Shown here: positions 15,198 to 22,234 of the stretch, in pieces
Layout: every line of letters starts with the position of its first letter
How positions within the stretch are numbered: the first letter of the stretch is position 1
Source: a virus
DNA length: 57,453 nt
Strand: one strand, 5' to 3'
Virus record (IMG/VR): IMGVR_UViG_3300031576_000049
Location: 1 to 57,453 of that record
Position numbers and translations under genes: made by a program
Notes under the pieces: model-generated
Seen by the model: the letters and a program-made list of their open reading frames with translations, nothing else
What the model was told of the DNA's origin: nothing
Database searches by the model: none

Positions 15198-15322
15198 CAT
15201 TGGTATAATGCGCCGGAAACGTCTGCTAGGAAGGCAGGGGCCGCACGCCCCGCGAAGGCTAGCGGCCCAGAAAATCTTGAACGGATCACGTAGCACGATC
15301 GGCGGTTGCCACGCCGTACGCG

Positions 15323-15342
15323 TACACTCAGTTAGGAGTGTA
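15323..15342 (+). promoter_or_regulatory. Inverted repeat covering the cassette's ribosome-binding site
   Basis: TACACTC (15323-15329), a 6-nt loop and GAGTGTA (15336-15342) form a perfect 7-bp inverted repeat. The AGGAGTG ribosome-binding site (15334-15340) lies mostly in its right arm, 6 nt before ATG 15347. As RNA it would hide the site; as DNA it could be an operator for an autoregulator. Confidence 0.6.
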
Positions 15343-15346
15343 CCAC

Positions 15347-16153
15347 ATGGCTGAGTTGCGCATCCCGGTTCTTTTGAATAAGGGTAGACCTGGAATCCCA
15401 CTACACAAGCTCGCTCGCATCTCTCTAGAACTTCAGCACTTCTTGGAACTGTTAGGCCAAGATGTCCAAATCGATTCTGGACTAGGATGGATCGGGACGG
15501 GGTTCTACGAAGGTTCTGTAGGATTCACGGCGGTTAAGGCGGAGCCGGTCGAGGATCATAAGGCGAAGGCGTTCAAGCAGGCTTTCAGGAATGTTGCGAA
15601 AAGACGACCGGACGCCAGGATTCGCCCATCCACGATCAGGCAGTACACCAGAATCGCTGATCCCATAGAACTAGAGGAAGTCGTTGGATTTGGATTGCCT
15701 CCCGTAGACGGCCCAGAACAAGGACCGGAAGAGTGGCACGACCTCACTAAGCAGGAAGCACTGTTGATCGCTTCCGAAGTGCAAACCGTAGTCCGGTCTC
15801 ATGGTGCGATTCAAGGTGTAGTTCATTCCATTTTCTTTGGGGCGTCCCCGCCGCATTTCCAGTTGAGAGAACTTTCCACTGGCGAACTTGTGAAGTGTAT
15901 TTATAGCAGTCGTAAGCAGTATGATGAACTTGCTCTCGTGCTCCAACAACAAAACGCTGTTGTGCACGTATACGGTTTTATTAAGACCGATCTTGTTAAC
16001 AGGCAGATTGAGGAACTTCGGGTGGACAGAGTCGCATTGGCCGACACATTTTCAAAGGAGGACTTCGAGCGCTTTGTAGGATGCGCTCCAGCTATGCTGG
16101 GCGATCAAAGCCTACAGGATTTCATCGACGAGGTGAGGCAGCGTGCCGACTAA
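15347..16153 (+). CDS. Cassette gene 1: 268-aa protein of unknown function
   Basis: I do not recognise this protein. It opens with ELRIPVLLNKGRPGIPLHKL, then ISLELQHFLELLGQD, and has a basic helix around KAKAFKQAFRNVAKRRPD. A later beta-rich part (GVVHSIFFGASPPHFQLREL, VVHVYGFIKTD) leads to a Leu-rich C-terminus. The fold is unclear; no nuclease, ATPase or HTH motif is visible. It overlaps the PIN gene by 11 bp, the arrangement of toxin-antitoxin pairs, though it is far larger than a normal VapB. It could be an antitoxin, target sensor or partner. The GC content looks lower than in neighbouring genes. Confidence 0.75.
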   Translation: MAELRIPVLLNKGRPGIPLHKLARISLELQHFLELLGQDVQIDSGLGWIGTGFYEGSVGFTAVKAEPVEDHKAKAFKQAFRNVAKRRPDARIRPSTIRQYTRIADPIELEEVVGFGLPPVDGPEQGPEEWHDLTKQEALLIASEVQTVVRSHGAIQGVVHSIFFGASPPHFQLRELSTGELVKCIYSSRKQYDELALVLQQQNAVVHVYGFIKTDLVNRQIEELRVDRVALADTFSKEDFERFVGCAPAMLGDQSLQDFIDEVRQRAD

Positions 16154-16700
16154 GCCCAGGGTCTACATGGACTCCTGCTGCTTCATCGAGCTTGCTCTTC
16201 ATTCCATTGGCGACAACGAACCAGGGCGTGAGAATGACATTTGGCATTTAACACAACTCCTGAATGCCGCTCATGACGGTGAAATTGAGGTGCTCACTTC
16301 GATTCTTTCCGTGGCTGAGTGTACTCATGCCAGAGGCATCGTGACGGAAGACGTCAAAACACTCTTCAAGCGATTCCTGACCTCGGGGCAATATCTGTTC
16401 CTAATCCAGGATACGATCTTGGTGGCTGAAAGAGCCAGGAACTTACGATGGGTTCACAATTTAAGTTTTGGTGGAGCGGATTCCATTCACCTGGCATCCG
16501 CGATGGAATTGAGGTGCGATGAGTTCCTGACTTTCGATGGCAAGCCACACGCTTATGTTCAAGCGCTGGATAGCCTTGCGCTCCGAATCCGTTTCCCACG
16601 CGACACGCAATGCCTCCCTGGTGACTATCGACAGCAACCGCTCATTCCCAGCGAACCACCGCCGCCATCAGAAAATACCGAGACCCGGGAGTCATCATGA
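16143..16700 (+). CDS. Cassette gene 2: PIN-domain ribonuclease (VapC-like)
   Basis: This 185-aa protein has the PIN-domain acidic set: YMDSCCFIE (Asp10), ILSVAECTHA (Glu59), GADSIHLASA (Asp113) and FLTFDGK (Asp132). PIN domains cut RNA with metal ions, and VapC toxins of this type usually target tRNA or rRNA. At 185 aa it is longer than a minimal VapC (about 130 aa); the extra C-terminus is Pro/Ser-rich. It starts at GTG 16143 inside gene 1, and its stop overlaps gene 3 (ATGA), so all three are coupled. Toxicity is inferred from the family only. Confidence 0.85.
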   Translation: MPTKPRVYMDSCCFIELALHSIGDNEPGRENDIWHLTQLLNAAHDGEIEVLTSILSVAECTHARGIVTEDVKTLFKRFLTSGQYLFLIQDTILVAERARNLRWVHNLSFGGADSIHLASAMELRCDEFLTFDGKPHAYVQALDSLALRIRFPRDTQCLPGDYRQQPLIPSEPPPPSENTETRESS

Positions 16701-16861
16701 AACCACTACCGCCACCCCACGTTCCTGGAAGCACGGACGCCGAACGCATGAACAACGCCCTCCGCACGGTCCTGTCCGTCTCCAAGGGAGACTTGCTGAA
16801 GGCCGAAGCGAAGTGGAAGCGGGCGCGGCAACGGAACAAGCCGGCAAAGAAGCCAGTCTGA
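16697..16861 (+). CDS. Cassette gene 3: 54-aa basic protein
   Basis: The frame reads MKPLPPPHVPGSTDAERMNN, then ALRTVLSVSKGDLLKAEAKW and a Lys/Arg-rich end. I recall many short proteins with this VPGxTxAERMxNA...LSVSKxDLLK pattern beside PIN genes, so it is likely a conserved third member, not a random frame. Its start overlaps the PIN stop as ATGA. The first half could form a helix, and the basic tail could bind RNA or DNA. It is a candidate antitoxin or regulator, and it is too short for most gene finders. Confidence 0.65.
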   Translation: MKPLPPPHVPGSTDAERMNNALRTVLSVSKGDLLKAEAKWKRARQRNKPAKKPV

Positions 16862-16886
16862 TCCCAGCCTGCCACGTCAGGCCCCA

Positions 16887-16915
16887 AGCGTAGCGCCGTC
16901 TGGCCTGATTTGTCA
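16887..16915 (-). promoter_or_regulatory. Inward promoter in the right inverted repeat
   Basis: On the minus strand TTGACA (16915-16910), 17 bp, then TACGCT (16892-16887) mirrors the transposase promoter in the left repeat. It would make RNA antisense to the 54-aa and PIN genes. Confidence 0.5.
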
Positions 16916-16920
16916 AATCA
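16906..16920. promoter_or_regulatory. Perfect palindrome TGATTTG-t-CAAATCA
   Basis: This 15-bp palindrome lies in the transposon's right repeat, 22 bp before the sigma-like gene. It covers the -35 of the inward promoter and a possible TTGTCA for the outward gene. It could be an operator site. Confidence 0.5.
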
Positions 16921-16941
16921 GTTATTGCCCAAATTAGGCCC

Positions 16942-17361
16942 ATGCGCAACGGCCTCTACGTCCGGGATAAGCCGAATAATCGAATGCGGTGGACCGTCAA
17001 CTATGTCGATCCAGAGCCACCCGATTTCGAGCGGCCCCTGCGCGAGGTCGAGGAACCGTCGATCGCGCCTGTGGGCGATGACGCTCTGGCGGCGAAGGAG
17101 TTGGTCGAGCGCGCCTTGGCGAGGATACCCGTCCGGTGTGAGCGGATCCTGCGGGCGCGCTACGGAATTGGCGCCCAGTTCCAAACGTTGAGGGGATTGG
17201 CCGAGGCCTTCAGGGTAACCCCCGAACGGGTTCGGCAAATCGAGGCCAAGGCCATGAGGGCCATGATTAGGAAGATTAGGCGGCCCTTGCCGGTACCGCC
17301 GCCGGTCGGCCGTCTCCACCGACGGGTTGCGTCCGCCGGAATGACCGATGGTATTTGCTGA
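16942..17361 (+). CDS. Sigma-70 region 4-like DNA-binding protein
   Basis: This 139-aa protein carries a sigma-factor region 4: residues about 60-110 read RIPVRCERILRARYGIG, then TLRGLAEAFRVTPERVRQIE and AKAMRAM. The VTPERVRQIEAKA recognition helix is nearly the textbook sigma-70 sequence. Regions 1-3 are absent, so it cannot act as a normal sigma factor. It may contact -35 boxes or RNA polymerase as a phage transcription regulator. It begins 8 bp outside the transposon end and overlaps the endolysin start by 14 bp, so it is placed to control lysis or late genes. Confidence 0.75.
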   Translation: MRNGLYVRDKPNNRMRWTVNYVDPEPPDFERPLREVEEPSIAPVGDDALAAKELVERALARIPVRCERILRARYGIGAQFQTLRGLAEAFRVTPERVRQIEAKAMRAMIRKIRRPLPVPPPVGRLHRRVASAGMTDGIC

Positions 17362-17749
17362 CCGCCGACTCGATTCCTTGGATCCGGCCTTCCTGCCTAA
17401 GGCCATGGAATTGATCGCCCGCGCCGCCGAGGCTGGCGTCGCCCTGATGATCGTCAACACTCGGCGGTCCCAGACCGAGCAGGCCCAGGCCATCGCTGAG
17501 GGCGTCTCCTGGACGGCGAAAAGCCGCCACCTCGTTGGGCTAGCCATCGACGTCGCTCCCTATGAGCAGTACGCCCTGCATGGACCGGATAAGCTGACGT
17601 GGGACGAGAAAGATCCTGCTTGGCAGAAAGTCGGCGCCATCGGCCAGGCCCTCGGCCTGAAGTGGGGCGTCGTCGTCAATGGCGTTCGCAAGGACCTTGG
17701 CCACTTCGAGATGCCGGTCGCCCTGGTTGCGCCCACCATCGAGGTATGA
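17348..17749 (+). CDS. M15-family peptidase endolysin
   Basis: This 133-aa enzyme matches the VanY/L-alanyl-D-glutamate endopeptidase group that cuts peptide cross-links in the cell wall. The zinc ligands are visible as SRHLVGLAIDVAP (His61, Asp68) and GHFEM (His119). TRRSQTEQAQAIAEG precedes them, and a LGLKWG motif lies just before the last ligand. It has no signal peptide, so release would need a holin, and a holin-like gene lies 0.8 kb downstream. Start ATG 17348 overlaps the sigma-like gene. Confidence 0.85.
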   Translation: MVFADRRLDSLDPAFLPKAMELIARAAEAGVALMIVNTRRSQTEQAQAIAEGVSWTAKSRHLVGLAIDVAPYEQYALHGPDKLTWDEKDPAWQKVGAIGQALGLKWGVVVNGVRKDLGHFEMPVALVAPTIEV

Positions 17750-17868
17750 TTTAGCCCGCGATGGCCCAGTGCAAATGGGCCGCCTTTGACCTGACGCGGG
17801 TCGGTATTTTCGACGGCCCTTGCACCCGACCCATCAACTGGATTACAATAACCGGCAAGGAGGCCGAT

Positions 17869-18036
17869 GTGCCAGAAAGTCAAGCCCAGGTCCGACTGGC
17901 CCATGCCTCGCTCGCCGGGCGGGCCCGCAACGCTATGCCGACCAAGGTCGCCCGCGAGATTGTCTCCCGGATGCATGGTCGTCGGATGTCGAACCTGCCG
18001 CCGAAGAAGCGCCACCGGCGGTATTCAGAGGCATGA
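17869..18036 (+). CDS. Hypothetical 55-aa phage protein
   Basis: Starting at GTG 17869 (AAGGAGG five bases before), it reads PESQAQVRLAHASLAGRARN, then AREIVSRMHGRRMSNLPPKK. The pattern QVRxAHA...A..IVxxMHGRxMSxLP recurs in small phage proteins near lysis and packaging genes. Its function is unknown. The stop overlaps the next start as ATGA. The preceding gap (17750-17868) holds two hairpins without T-runs. Confidence 0.65.
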   Translation: MPESQAQVRLAHASLAGRARNAMPTKVAREIVSRMHGRRMSNLPPKKRHRRYSEA

Positions 18037-18422
18037 TGGACCCACAGAAACACGCCGACTTCATGGGTAAGGTCGCCAAGGCGCTTGACGACGCCGAAAT
18101 TGCCCATCTGCTCTCGATCCACGCGGCGACCGTCGAGAGCGTCGGCATCTTCGGCCTGGATATTCCGGTCATCGCCTGGGCGTGGCCAACGGTTGACAAC
18201 CTCGTTGATGCGCTCGCCGCCGCTGGCTTTGTCGCCGCCGCCACCGGTGGTGTCTCCGGTGAAGTCCCGCAGATATTCTCTAAAATGGACCTCGAATTGA
18301 CGCTTTATCCGCAGCGCAACGGCAAAACGCATGTCGGCATCCGGTTTCCGGCTACGCCTCAGCCACCGGCTCGGACTCGGACCCGCCTGCGATCGCCAGT
18401 TTTCGCCGGTGGTGAGGGTTGA
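18033..18422 (+). CDS. Hypothetical protein, 129 aa
   Basis: I do not recognise this protein. It begins with an amphipathic helix (DPQKHADFMGKVAKALDDAE). A more hydrophobic middle follows (FGLDIPVIAWAWPTVDNLVD, ALAAAGFVAAATGG), then beta-strands (MDLELTLYPQRNGKTHVGIR) and a basic, Pro-rich end. The start overlaps the gene before by ATGA. It lies between the endolysin and the holin-like gene, so a lysis role is possible. No clear transmembrane helix is present. Confidence 0.6.
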   Translation: MMDPQKHADFMGKVAKALDDAEIAHLLSIHAATVESVGIFGLDIPVIAWAWPTVDNLVDALAAAGFVAAATGGVSGEVPQIFSKMDLELTLYPQRNGKTHVGIRFPATPQPPARTRTRLRSPVFAGGEG

Positions 18423-18427
18423 CAGGA

Positions 18428-18544
18428 ATGGCCGAGAAGGCCCGCGTCCGCGCCGCCGTCCACCGTCGGTACCCCAGCATCGGTCAGGAGTCTCCCGCAC
18501 GGCGTTCCGCGCCGCGGCAGCGGCGCTACGGCAAGGAGGACTGA
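18428..18544 (+). CDS. Small basic protein, 38 aa
   Basis: A short frame from ATG 18428 encodes AEKARVRAAVHRRYPSIGQE, then a run rich in Arg, Ser and Pro ending RRYGKED. It starts 6 bases after the previous stop and ends 3 bases before the holin-like gene. The ribosome-binding site of that gene lies in its last codons. It looks like a genuine small phage protein, but it has no known function. Confidence 0.5.
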   Translation: MAEKARVRAAVHRRYPSIGQESPARRSAPRQRRYGKED

Positions 18545-18547
18545 AAG

Positions 18548-18868
18548 ATGGAATTCCCGGCGGCGCAAGGTGTGGCGGCGCTTGTTCTAGTGACAGCTAT
18601 CCAGGGCCTGAAGAAGTGGCGCCGCTTTCCGTGGCTCGCCGACAACGCTGGCTGGGCCGGGCGTGGAGCCGCCATGATCGGCGCCCTGCTCGCCGGCGCC
18701 GGCATTCACTTCGGCTGGGAGGCTAGCGCCGGCGTGTTCACGATCAGCGGCCTGACTGCCGGTAACCTTGGCAACGCCTTAGGCGATGCTTTCGAGATTT
18801 TTGTGTTCGGCGAGGCCATCTACAAGAATGCCGGCATGAATCGTGTCACCCCGCTGCCACCGCCATGA
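18548..18868 (+). CDS. Holin-like small membrane protein
   Basis: This 106-aa protein has two to three hydrophobic segments: GVAALVLVTAIQGL (8-21), GRGAAMIGALLAGAGIHFGW (38-57) and a weaker GLTAGNLGNALGDAFEIFVF stretch. Basic residues (KKWRR) follow the first. Size, topology and position after the endolysin fit a holin, which makes membrane holes that let the endolysin reach the wall. AAGGAGGA precedes the ATG. Its stop overlaps the next gene. It could also be a non-lytic small membrane protein. Confidence 0.65.
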   Translation: MEFPAAQGVAALVLVTAIQGLKKWRRFPWLADNAGWAGRGAAMIGALLAGAGIHFGWEASAGVFTISGLTAGNLGNALGDAFEIFVFGEAIYKNAGMNRVTPLPPP

Positions 18869-19395
18869 AAACCACCCGTCGCCGCCCGATTGCGCTTTTG
18901 GCAGCCTTTGCCGTCGCGTCCGCCGCTTTTGGGCAATTGCCCGATGCCATCCGCGAGGCCGATCAGGCCGGCTATTACGCCGCCTTCAAGGAGACGGTGT
19001 TGGCGGCCGGGGCCGAGGTCTTGACCATCCAGCAGCCAGTCGGCTCATCCAAAACAGCCTACCTCGATGCAGCTTACATATTTTCGACCGTCGCTGTCGT
19101 CGTCACCCTGGAAAAGAAAGGCACCGCCGCCACCACCACCACCCTCACGCCAGTCGCCCTGAACAATTGGGCTTCCGGGACCGAACCGACGCCGTCGGTC
19201 GCCGCCTTCTCCGCCTCTAACGTCGGTTCCGGCACGACCATCTCCAAGTACAGCCTGACCGCCAATACCTCGGTGACAGTGGATCTGACCGGTGTCGTCC
19301 TGGGGTCTCGCGGCGCCACCACCCGCAACCTCACCCTGCGCACCACCGCGGTGACCGGCACCGTTTATCTGTTGTTCAAATGGAGGGAGCGGTGA
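18865..19395 (+). CDS. Signal-peptide protein in the lysis region
   Basis: This 176-aa protein starts MKTTRRRPIALLAAFAVASA and has a typical Sec cleavage site at AFG|Q near residue 23. The mature part begins with an amphipathic helix (LPDAIREADQAGYYAAFKET). It continues with a Thr/Val-rich beta sandwich ending TGTVYLLFKWRER, similar in style to the phage decoration proteins at 31526 and 54927. Export fits a lysis, spanin-like or surface role. No lipobox Cys is present. The start overlaps the holin-like gene (ATGA). Confidence 0.6.
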   Translation: MKTTRRRPIALLAAFAVASAAFGQLPDAIREADQAGYYAAFKETVLAAGAEVLTIQQPVGSSKTAYLDAAYIFSTVAVVVTLEKKGTAATTTTLTPVALNNWASGTEPTPSVAAFSASNVGSGTTISKYSLTANTSVTVDLTGVVLGSRGATTRNLTLRTTAVTGTVYLLFKWRER

Positions 19396-19399
19396 TTCC

Positions 19400-19528
19400 G
19401 TGAATTTCACGACTGCCGCCGCCATCATCGCGCTGATCGCGGTGTGCGCGGCGTTGCTGGGAAGCATGTTAGTGGCGTTGACGCCTGCGGTGGATGCGAT
19501 CACCGCACTCTTCAATAACCTCCGGTGA
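19400..19528 (+). CDS. Single-span membrane peptide, 42 aa
   Basis: From GTG 19400, preceded by GGAGGGAG, the frame encodes NFTTAAAIIALIAVCAALLG, then SMLVALTPAVDAI and a short polar end. One long hydrophobic helix spans nearly the whole peptide. It sits between the exported protein and the terminase. It may be a second holin, an antiholin or a lysis accessory, and is too short for certainty. Confidence 0.5.
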   Translation: MNFTTAAAIIALIAVCAALLGSMLVALTPAVDAITALFNNLR

Positions 19529-19531
19529 AGG

Positions 19532-21658
19532 ATGCCCGGCAGAACCCCGCACCAGCGCGCCCAGCGTCGGGCGGCTATTGAGCAGCGAGCTGCCCTCGCC
19601 GCCGCCGCCCCAAACCAGCCACGACCACCCGCCACCGCCCTCTCGCTCGCCGAAGTCGGCCTCGCCCGCACCGCCGGCGGTCGGCCCCTTTGGGTGCCTA
19701 TCCCCTGCACCGGCTGTTCGACGCACGAGGAAGTGTTTGCCGGTCTAGAGATCGGCCGCGGCTTCATCCTTCAGGATGGTCCCCGTGTCACCTGCTCCCA
19801 ATGCGGCGGCACCGGCCTTGGCCCCCAGGGTGAGGCGCTGCTGGCCCCGCAGTTTGAGATCTTCCTGGGCGGTGCCAAGGGTGGCGCGAAAACCGATTGC
19901 GGCATCGCCTTCCTGATTGCCGGGGACCGGAACGTGCTGAACTTGGCACTCAGCGGCGTGGCTGATCCTATCTCGATGTCTTACACGAACCATCCGCACT
20001 ACCGCGGCATGGTGTTGCGGAAGAATCAGCGCGATCTGGACGCTTGGATCGATCGCGCCCGCATGATTTACGAACCGTTGGGCGCTGAGTTCGTGCATGG
20101 CCCAGCGCACTTCCGGTTTCCGTCAGGCGCCAAGATCGTCACCGGGCACCTTGGCGATGCGGACGCTTACGAGAAATATTCCGGCGTTGAGACGCATCGC
20201 ATGGTCATTGAGGAGGCGACGCAGATTCCGTCGCTCGAACTCTACATGCGCGTCCGGTCGTGCTGCCGTTCGTCCTGGCCGGAGTTGAAACCGCAGATCC
20301 TTCTGACCGGCAACCCTGACGGGCCAGGCCTGGCCTGGGTCAAAGACCGCTTCGTGCAACCGACCGTCGCTGGTTCTCCGGTCCCGCCTAAGACGCCGGT
20401 CGAAGAGGAATATACCCACCCCTTCACCGGCGAGCGACACAAGATCAGCCGCGTCTTCATTCCGGCCGGTCTCAGCGACAATCCTTACCTGCTGCGGGAT
20501 GAGAGTTATGTAATGAATCTAATGTCGCTTGACGACCGCTTGCGCCGAGCCTACCTCGACGGCGACTGGTCGGTCATGGGCGGAACATATTTCGACGAGT
20601 TCCGCCGGACGCCTTTGGCTGGCGAGCCGCAGAACGCTCGGCACGTCGTCGCCACCGACTCCACCCCGCTTGCCCCCTGGTGGCCGCGCCTGGTTGGCGG
20701 CGACTGGGGCTATACCCACGAGTCGGCCTTCCTGTGGGCCGCCGGTTCGCCGGACGGCGCCATCGATGTTTATCGCGAGAAGGTCTTCAGCCGGGTTTCC
20801 GCCGTTGAGGTTGGCGTCGAGATTGCTCTTGCCACCAGAGACGAGTTGAACGCCCTGCCAGGCCGCGCCGTCATCTTATACTTGTCGCACGACGCCTTCG
20901 GGCCGCGCACCGACGAGCGCTGGATCGCTGAACTGATTGGCCAGGGTATCGGCCAAGTGCTGGGGCCGGACGCCGTCTATCTGCCGGACTTGAAGGTTCG
21001 GCAATTACGGCTTGCCGTGGAGGCTGACCCTGCGGCTATGCGCATCGAGGAGTTTGACGCCGCCTCCCAATCGGTTTACGCCCACCGTCGGGCCGGCATT
21101 ACCATCCGCCGAGCGCCTGCCGCCCGCATTACCGGCTGGCAATATTGTCGGGAAGCCCTGCGGTGGCGATCTTCGACGCCGCCGCCCGGCGAAATCGACT
21201 GGGAATTGGCGTTGCAGGTCTTCCGGCGCGGCGGTCTGAAGCCATATGAAGAGTATCTGCGATCCTTTGAGGCCGCCCGCCGAGTCGAAGTCCTGCCGCG
21301 CCTGCGCATCCGGGACTGTTGCCCCCGGCTGATCGACGCCATCCCCCGGGCGGTGCGCGATCCTGAGAACATCGAGGACGTGTGGAAGAAGCACTTCACC
21401 GGCATGGACTTGCTTGACGCCTGGCGATACCTGATGATGGGATGGAGGGCGGAGTCGGCCATTGTCCGGGATGAGGCGGCGGTCCGGGCCGAGCAACTTG
21501 CCGCCCTTGCCGACGTGGCGGAACGGATTCAGGCGGACCGTTTCCTGGCGGCTAAGGCGGCCGAAAATCGGCCCCGGCCGATCTCGATTCCACGCGCCGC
21601 CCGGGTGTTGCGGTCAGCCACAAGATTGGCCGGGTCGGCCGGCCGGTGGCTGATGTAG
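19532..21658 (+). CDS. terL: Terminase large subunit, with zinc-ribbon insertion
   Basis: This 708-aa packaging motor has a Walker A motif GGAKGGAKT at 113-121, a Walker B HRMVIEEAT, and a coupling motif near ILLTGNP. The nuclease half contains GGDWGYTHESAFLWAA (metal Asp) and YLSHDAFGPRTDERW. It cuts and pumps phage DNA into the head through the portal. Before the ATPase it carries two Cys pairs (CTGC at 59-62, CSQC at 88-91) that form an added zinc ribbon, plus a Pro/Ala-rich N-terminus. The start is only 3 bp after the previous gene. Confidence 0.92.
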   Translation: MPGRTPHQRAQRRAAIEQRAALAAAAPNQPRPPATALSLAEVGLARTAGGRPLWVPIPCTGCSTHEEVFAGLEIGRGFILQDGPRVTCSQCGGTGLGPQGEALLAPQFEIFLGGAKGGAKTDCGIAFLIAGDRNVLNLALSGVADPISMSYTNHPHYRGMVLRKNQRDLDAWIDRARMIYEPLGAEFVHGPAHFRFPSGAKIVTGHLGDADAYEKYSGVETHRMVIEEATQIPSLELYMRVRSCCRSSWPELKPQILLTGNPDGPGLAWVKDRFVQPTVAGSPVPPKTPVEEEYTHPFTGERHKISRVFIPAGLSDNPYLLRDESYVMNLMSLDDRLRRAYLDGDWSVMGGTYFDEFRRTPLAGEPQNARHVVATDSTPLAPWWPRLVGGDWGYTHESAFLWAAGSPDGAIDVYREKVFSRVSAVEVGVEIALATRDELNALPGRAVILYLSHDAFGPRTDERWIAELIGQGIGQVLGPDAVYLPDLKVRQLRLAVEADPAAMRIEEFDAASQSVYAHRRAGITIRRAPAARITGWQYCREALRWRSSTPPPGEIDWELALQVFRRGGLKPYEEYLRSFEAARRVEVLPRLRIRDCCPRLIDAIPRAVRDPENIEDVWKKHFTGMDLLDAWRYLMMGWRAESAIVRDEAAVRAEQLAALADVAERIQADRFLAAKAAENRPRPISIPRAARVLRSATRLAGSAGRWLM

Positions 21659-21677
21659 GTATAATCGGAGGGTTGAG

Positions 21678-22001
21678 ATGGCCGATACTAGTTATTATCT
21701 GTCGAGCGGCCCCCTTGGTTTAGGCCCTCCACCAGTTCGTCGGCCATTGTCGCCGCCGTTCGTGCCGTCACCAGCGCTTGTGCCGTCCGTGCCGTCGGTT
21801 GCGCCAACGGACAGTGGCCCGGCGCTCCTTGAAAAATTCGATCCCATGACAGCCGGTTTCCACGGGCCCGCCGAGCGCTGCGCGAACTGCGTTTACTTCG
21901 ACTCCGCCGCCATCGAGTGCCGGATTGTCGATGTGATCTATGACGACCCGGAGCGGTCGTACTGCCGGCTATGGACCGAGTTGCAGGCGGCAGGGCTATG
22001 A
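21678..22001 (+). CDS. Cys-rich small protein (HiPIP-like spacing)
   Basis: The first half of this 107-aa protein is Pro/Ser-rich and unstructured. The second half reads AERCANCVYFDSAAIECRIV, then SYCRLW. The pattern C-x2-C-x(7-8)-C-x(15)-C before an aromatic resembles the cysteine spacing of high-potential iron-sulfur proteins, which also appear in other phages. It could equally be a zinc site. CGGAGGG precedes the ATG. The stop overlaps the next start. Confidence 0.6.
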   Translation: MADTSYYLSSGPLGLGPPPVRRPLSPPFVPSPALVPSVPSVAPTDSGPALLEKFDPMTAGFHGPAERCANCVYFDSAAIECRIVDVIYDDPERSYCRLWTELQAAGL

Positions 22002-22234
22002 AAAGGGCAGTAGGCTCCTACATGCTTGTCGAGGAGCGTGCGAACTTCTGGACGGTCTGCGCGGCGCATGGCGGCGCGTTGCTTGGTACGATCGTGTTTT
22101 ATAGGCCATGGAGGCGGTGGATCTTCCAGCCCGAGGAGGGAGCGGAATTCTCGGCTGATTGCTTGGCCTTGCTCAGCTCCTTTCTGGCTGAGCGTGATGC
22201 GCAAGGAAAGAGTACCGATGCGGCGGTTGGTTGA
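21998..22234 (+). CDS. Hypothetical protein, 78 aa
   Basis: From ATG 21998 (ATGA overlap) it reads KRAVGSYMLVEERANFWTVC, then GTIVFYRPWRRWIFQPEEGA and FSADCLALLSSFLAE. Short proteins with a WRRWxFxP strand followed by FSxDCL and a helix are frequent between terminase and portal genes in environmental phages. Its role is unknown. It overlaps the coiled-coil gene by 17 bp. Confidence 0.65.
   Translation: MKRAVGSYMLVEERANFWTVCAAHGGALLGTIVFYRPWRRWIFQPEEGAEFSADCLALLSSFLAERDAQGKSTDAAVG

Larger units (their letters stand above)
14121..16933 (+). mobile_element. IS1595-type transposon carrying a three-gene PIN cassette
   Basis: The left end (14121-14170) and right end (16933-16884, reversed) match as imperfect 50-bp inverted repeats. 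The outer 24 bases agree at 20 positions (GGGCAATAA and TTGACAA shared), and the next 26 keep AATC, CCAGA and TA-GCT. Inside are the transposase, a 20-aa overlapping frame and three passenger genes in one direction. I could not find a clear 8-bp target duplication, so the exact outer limits are uncertain. IS1595-family elements with passenger genes are known. A decayed relative lies at 11904-12396. Confidence 0.75.
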
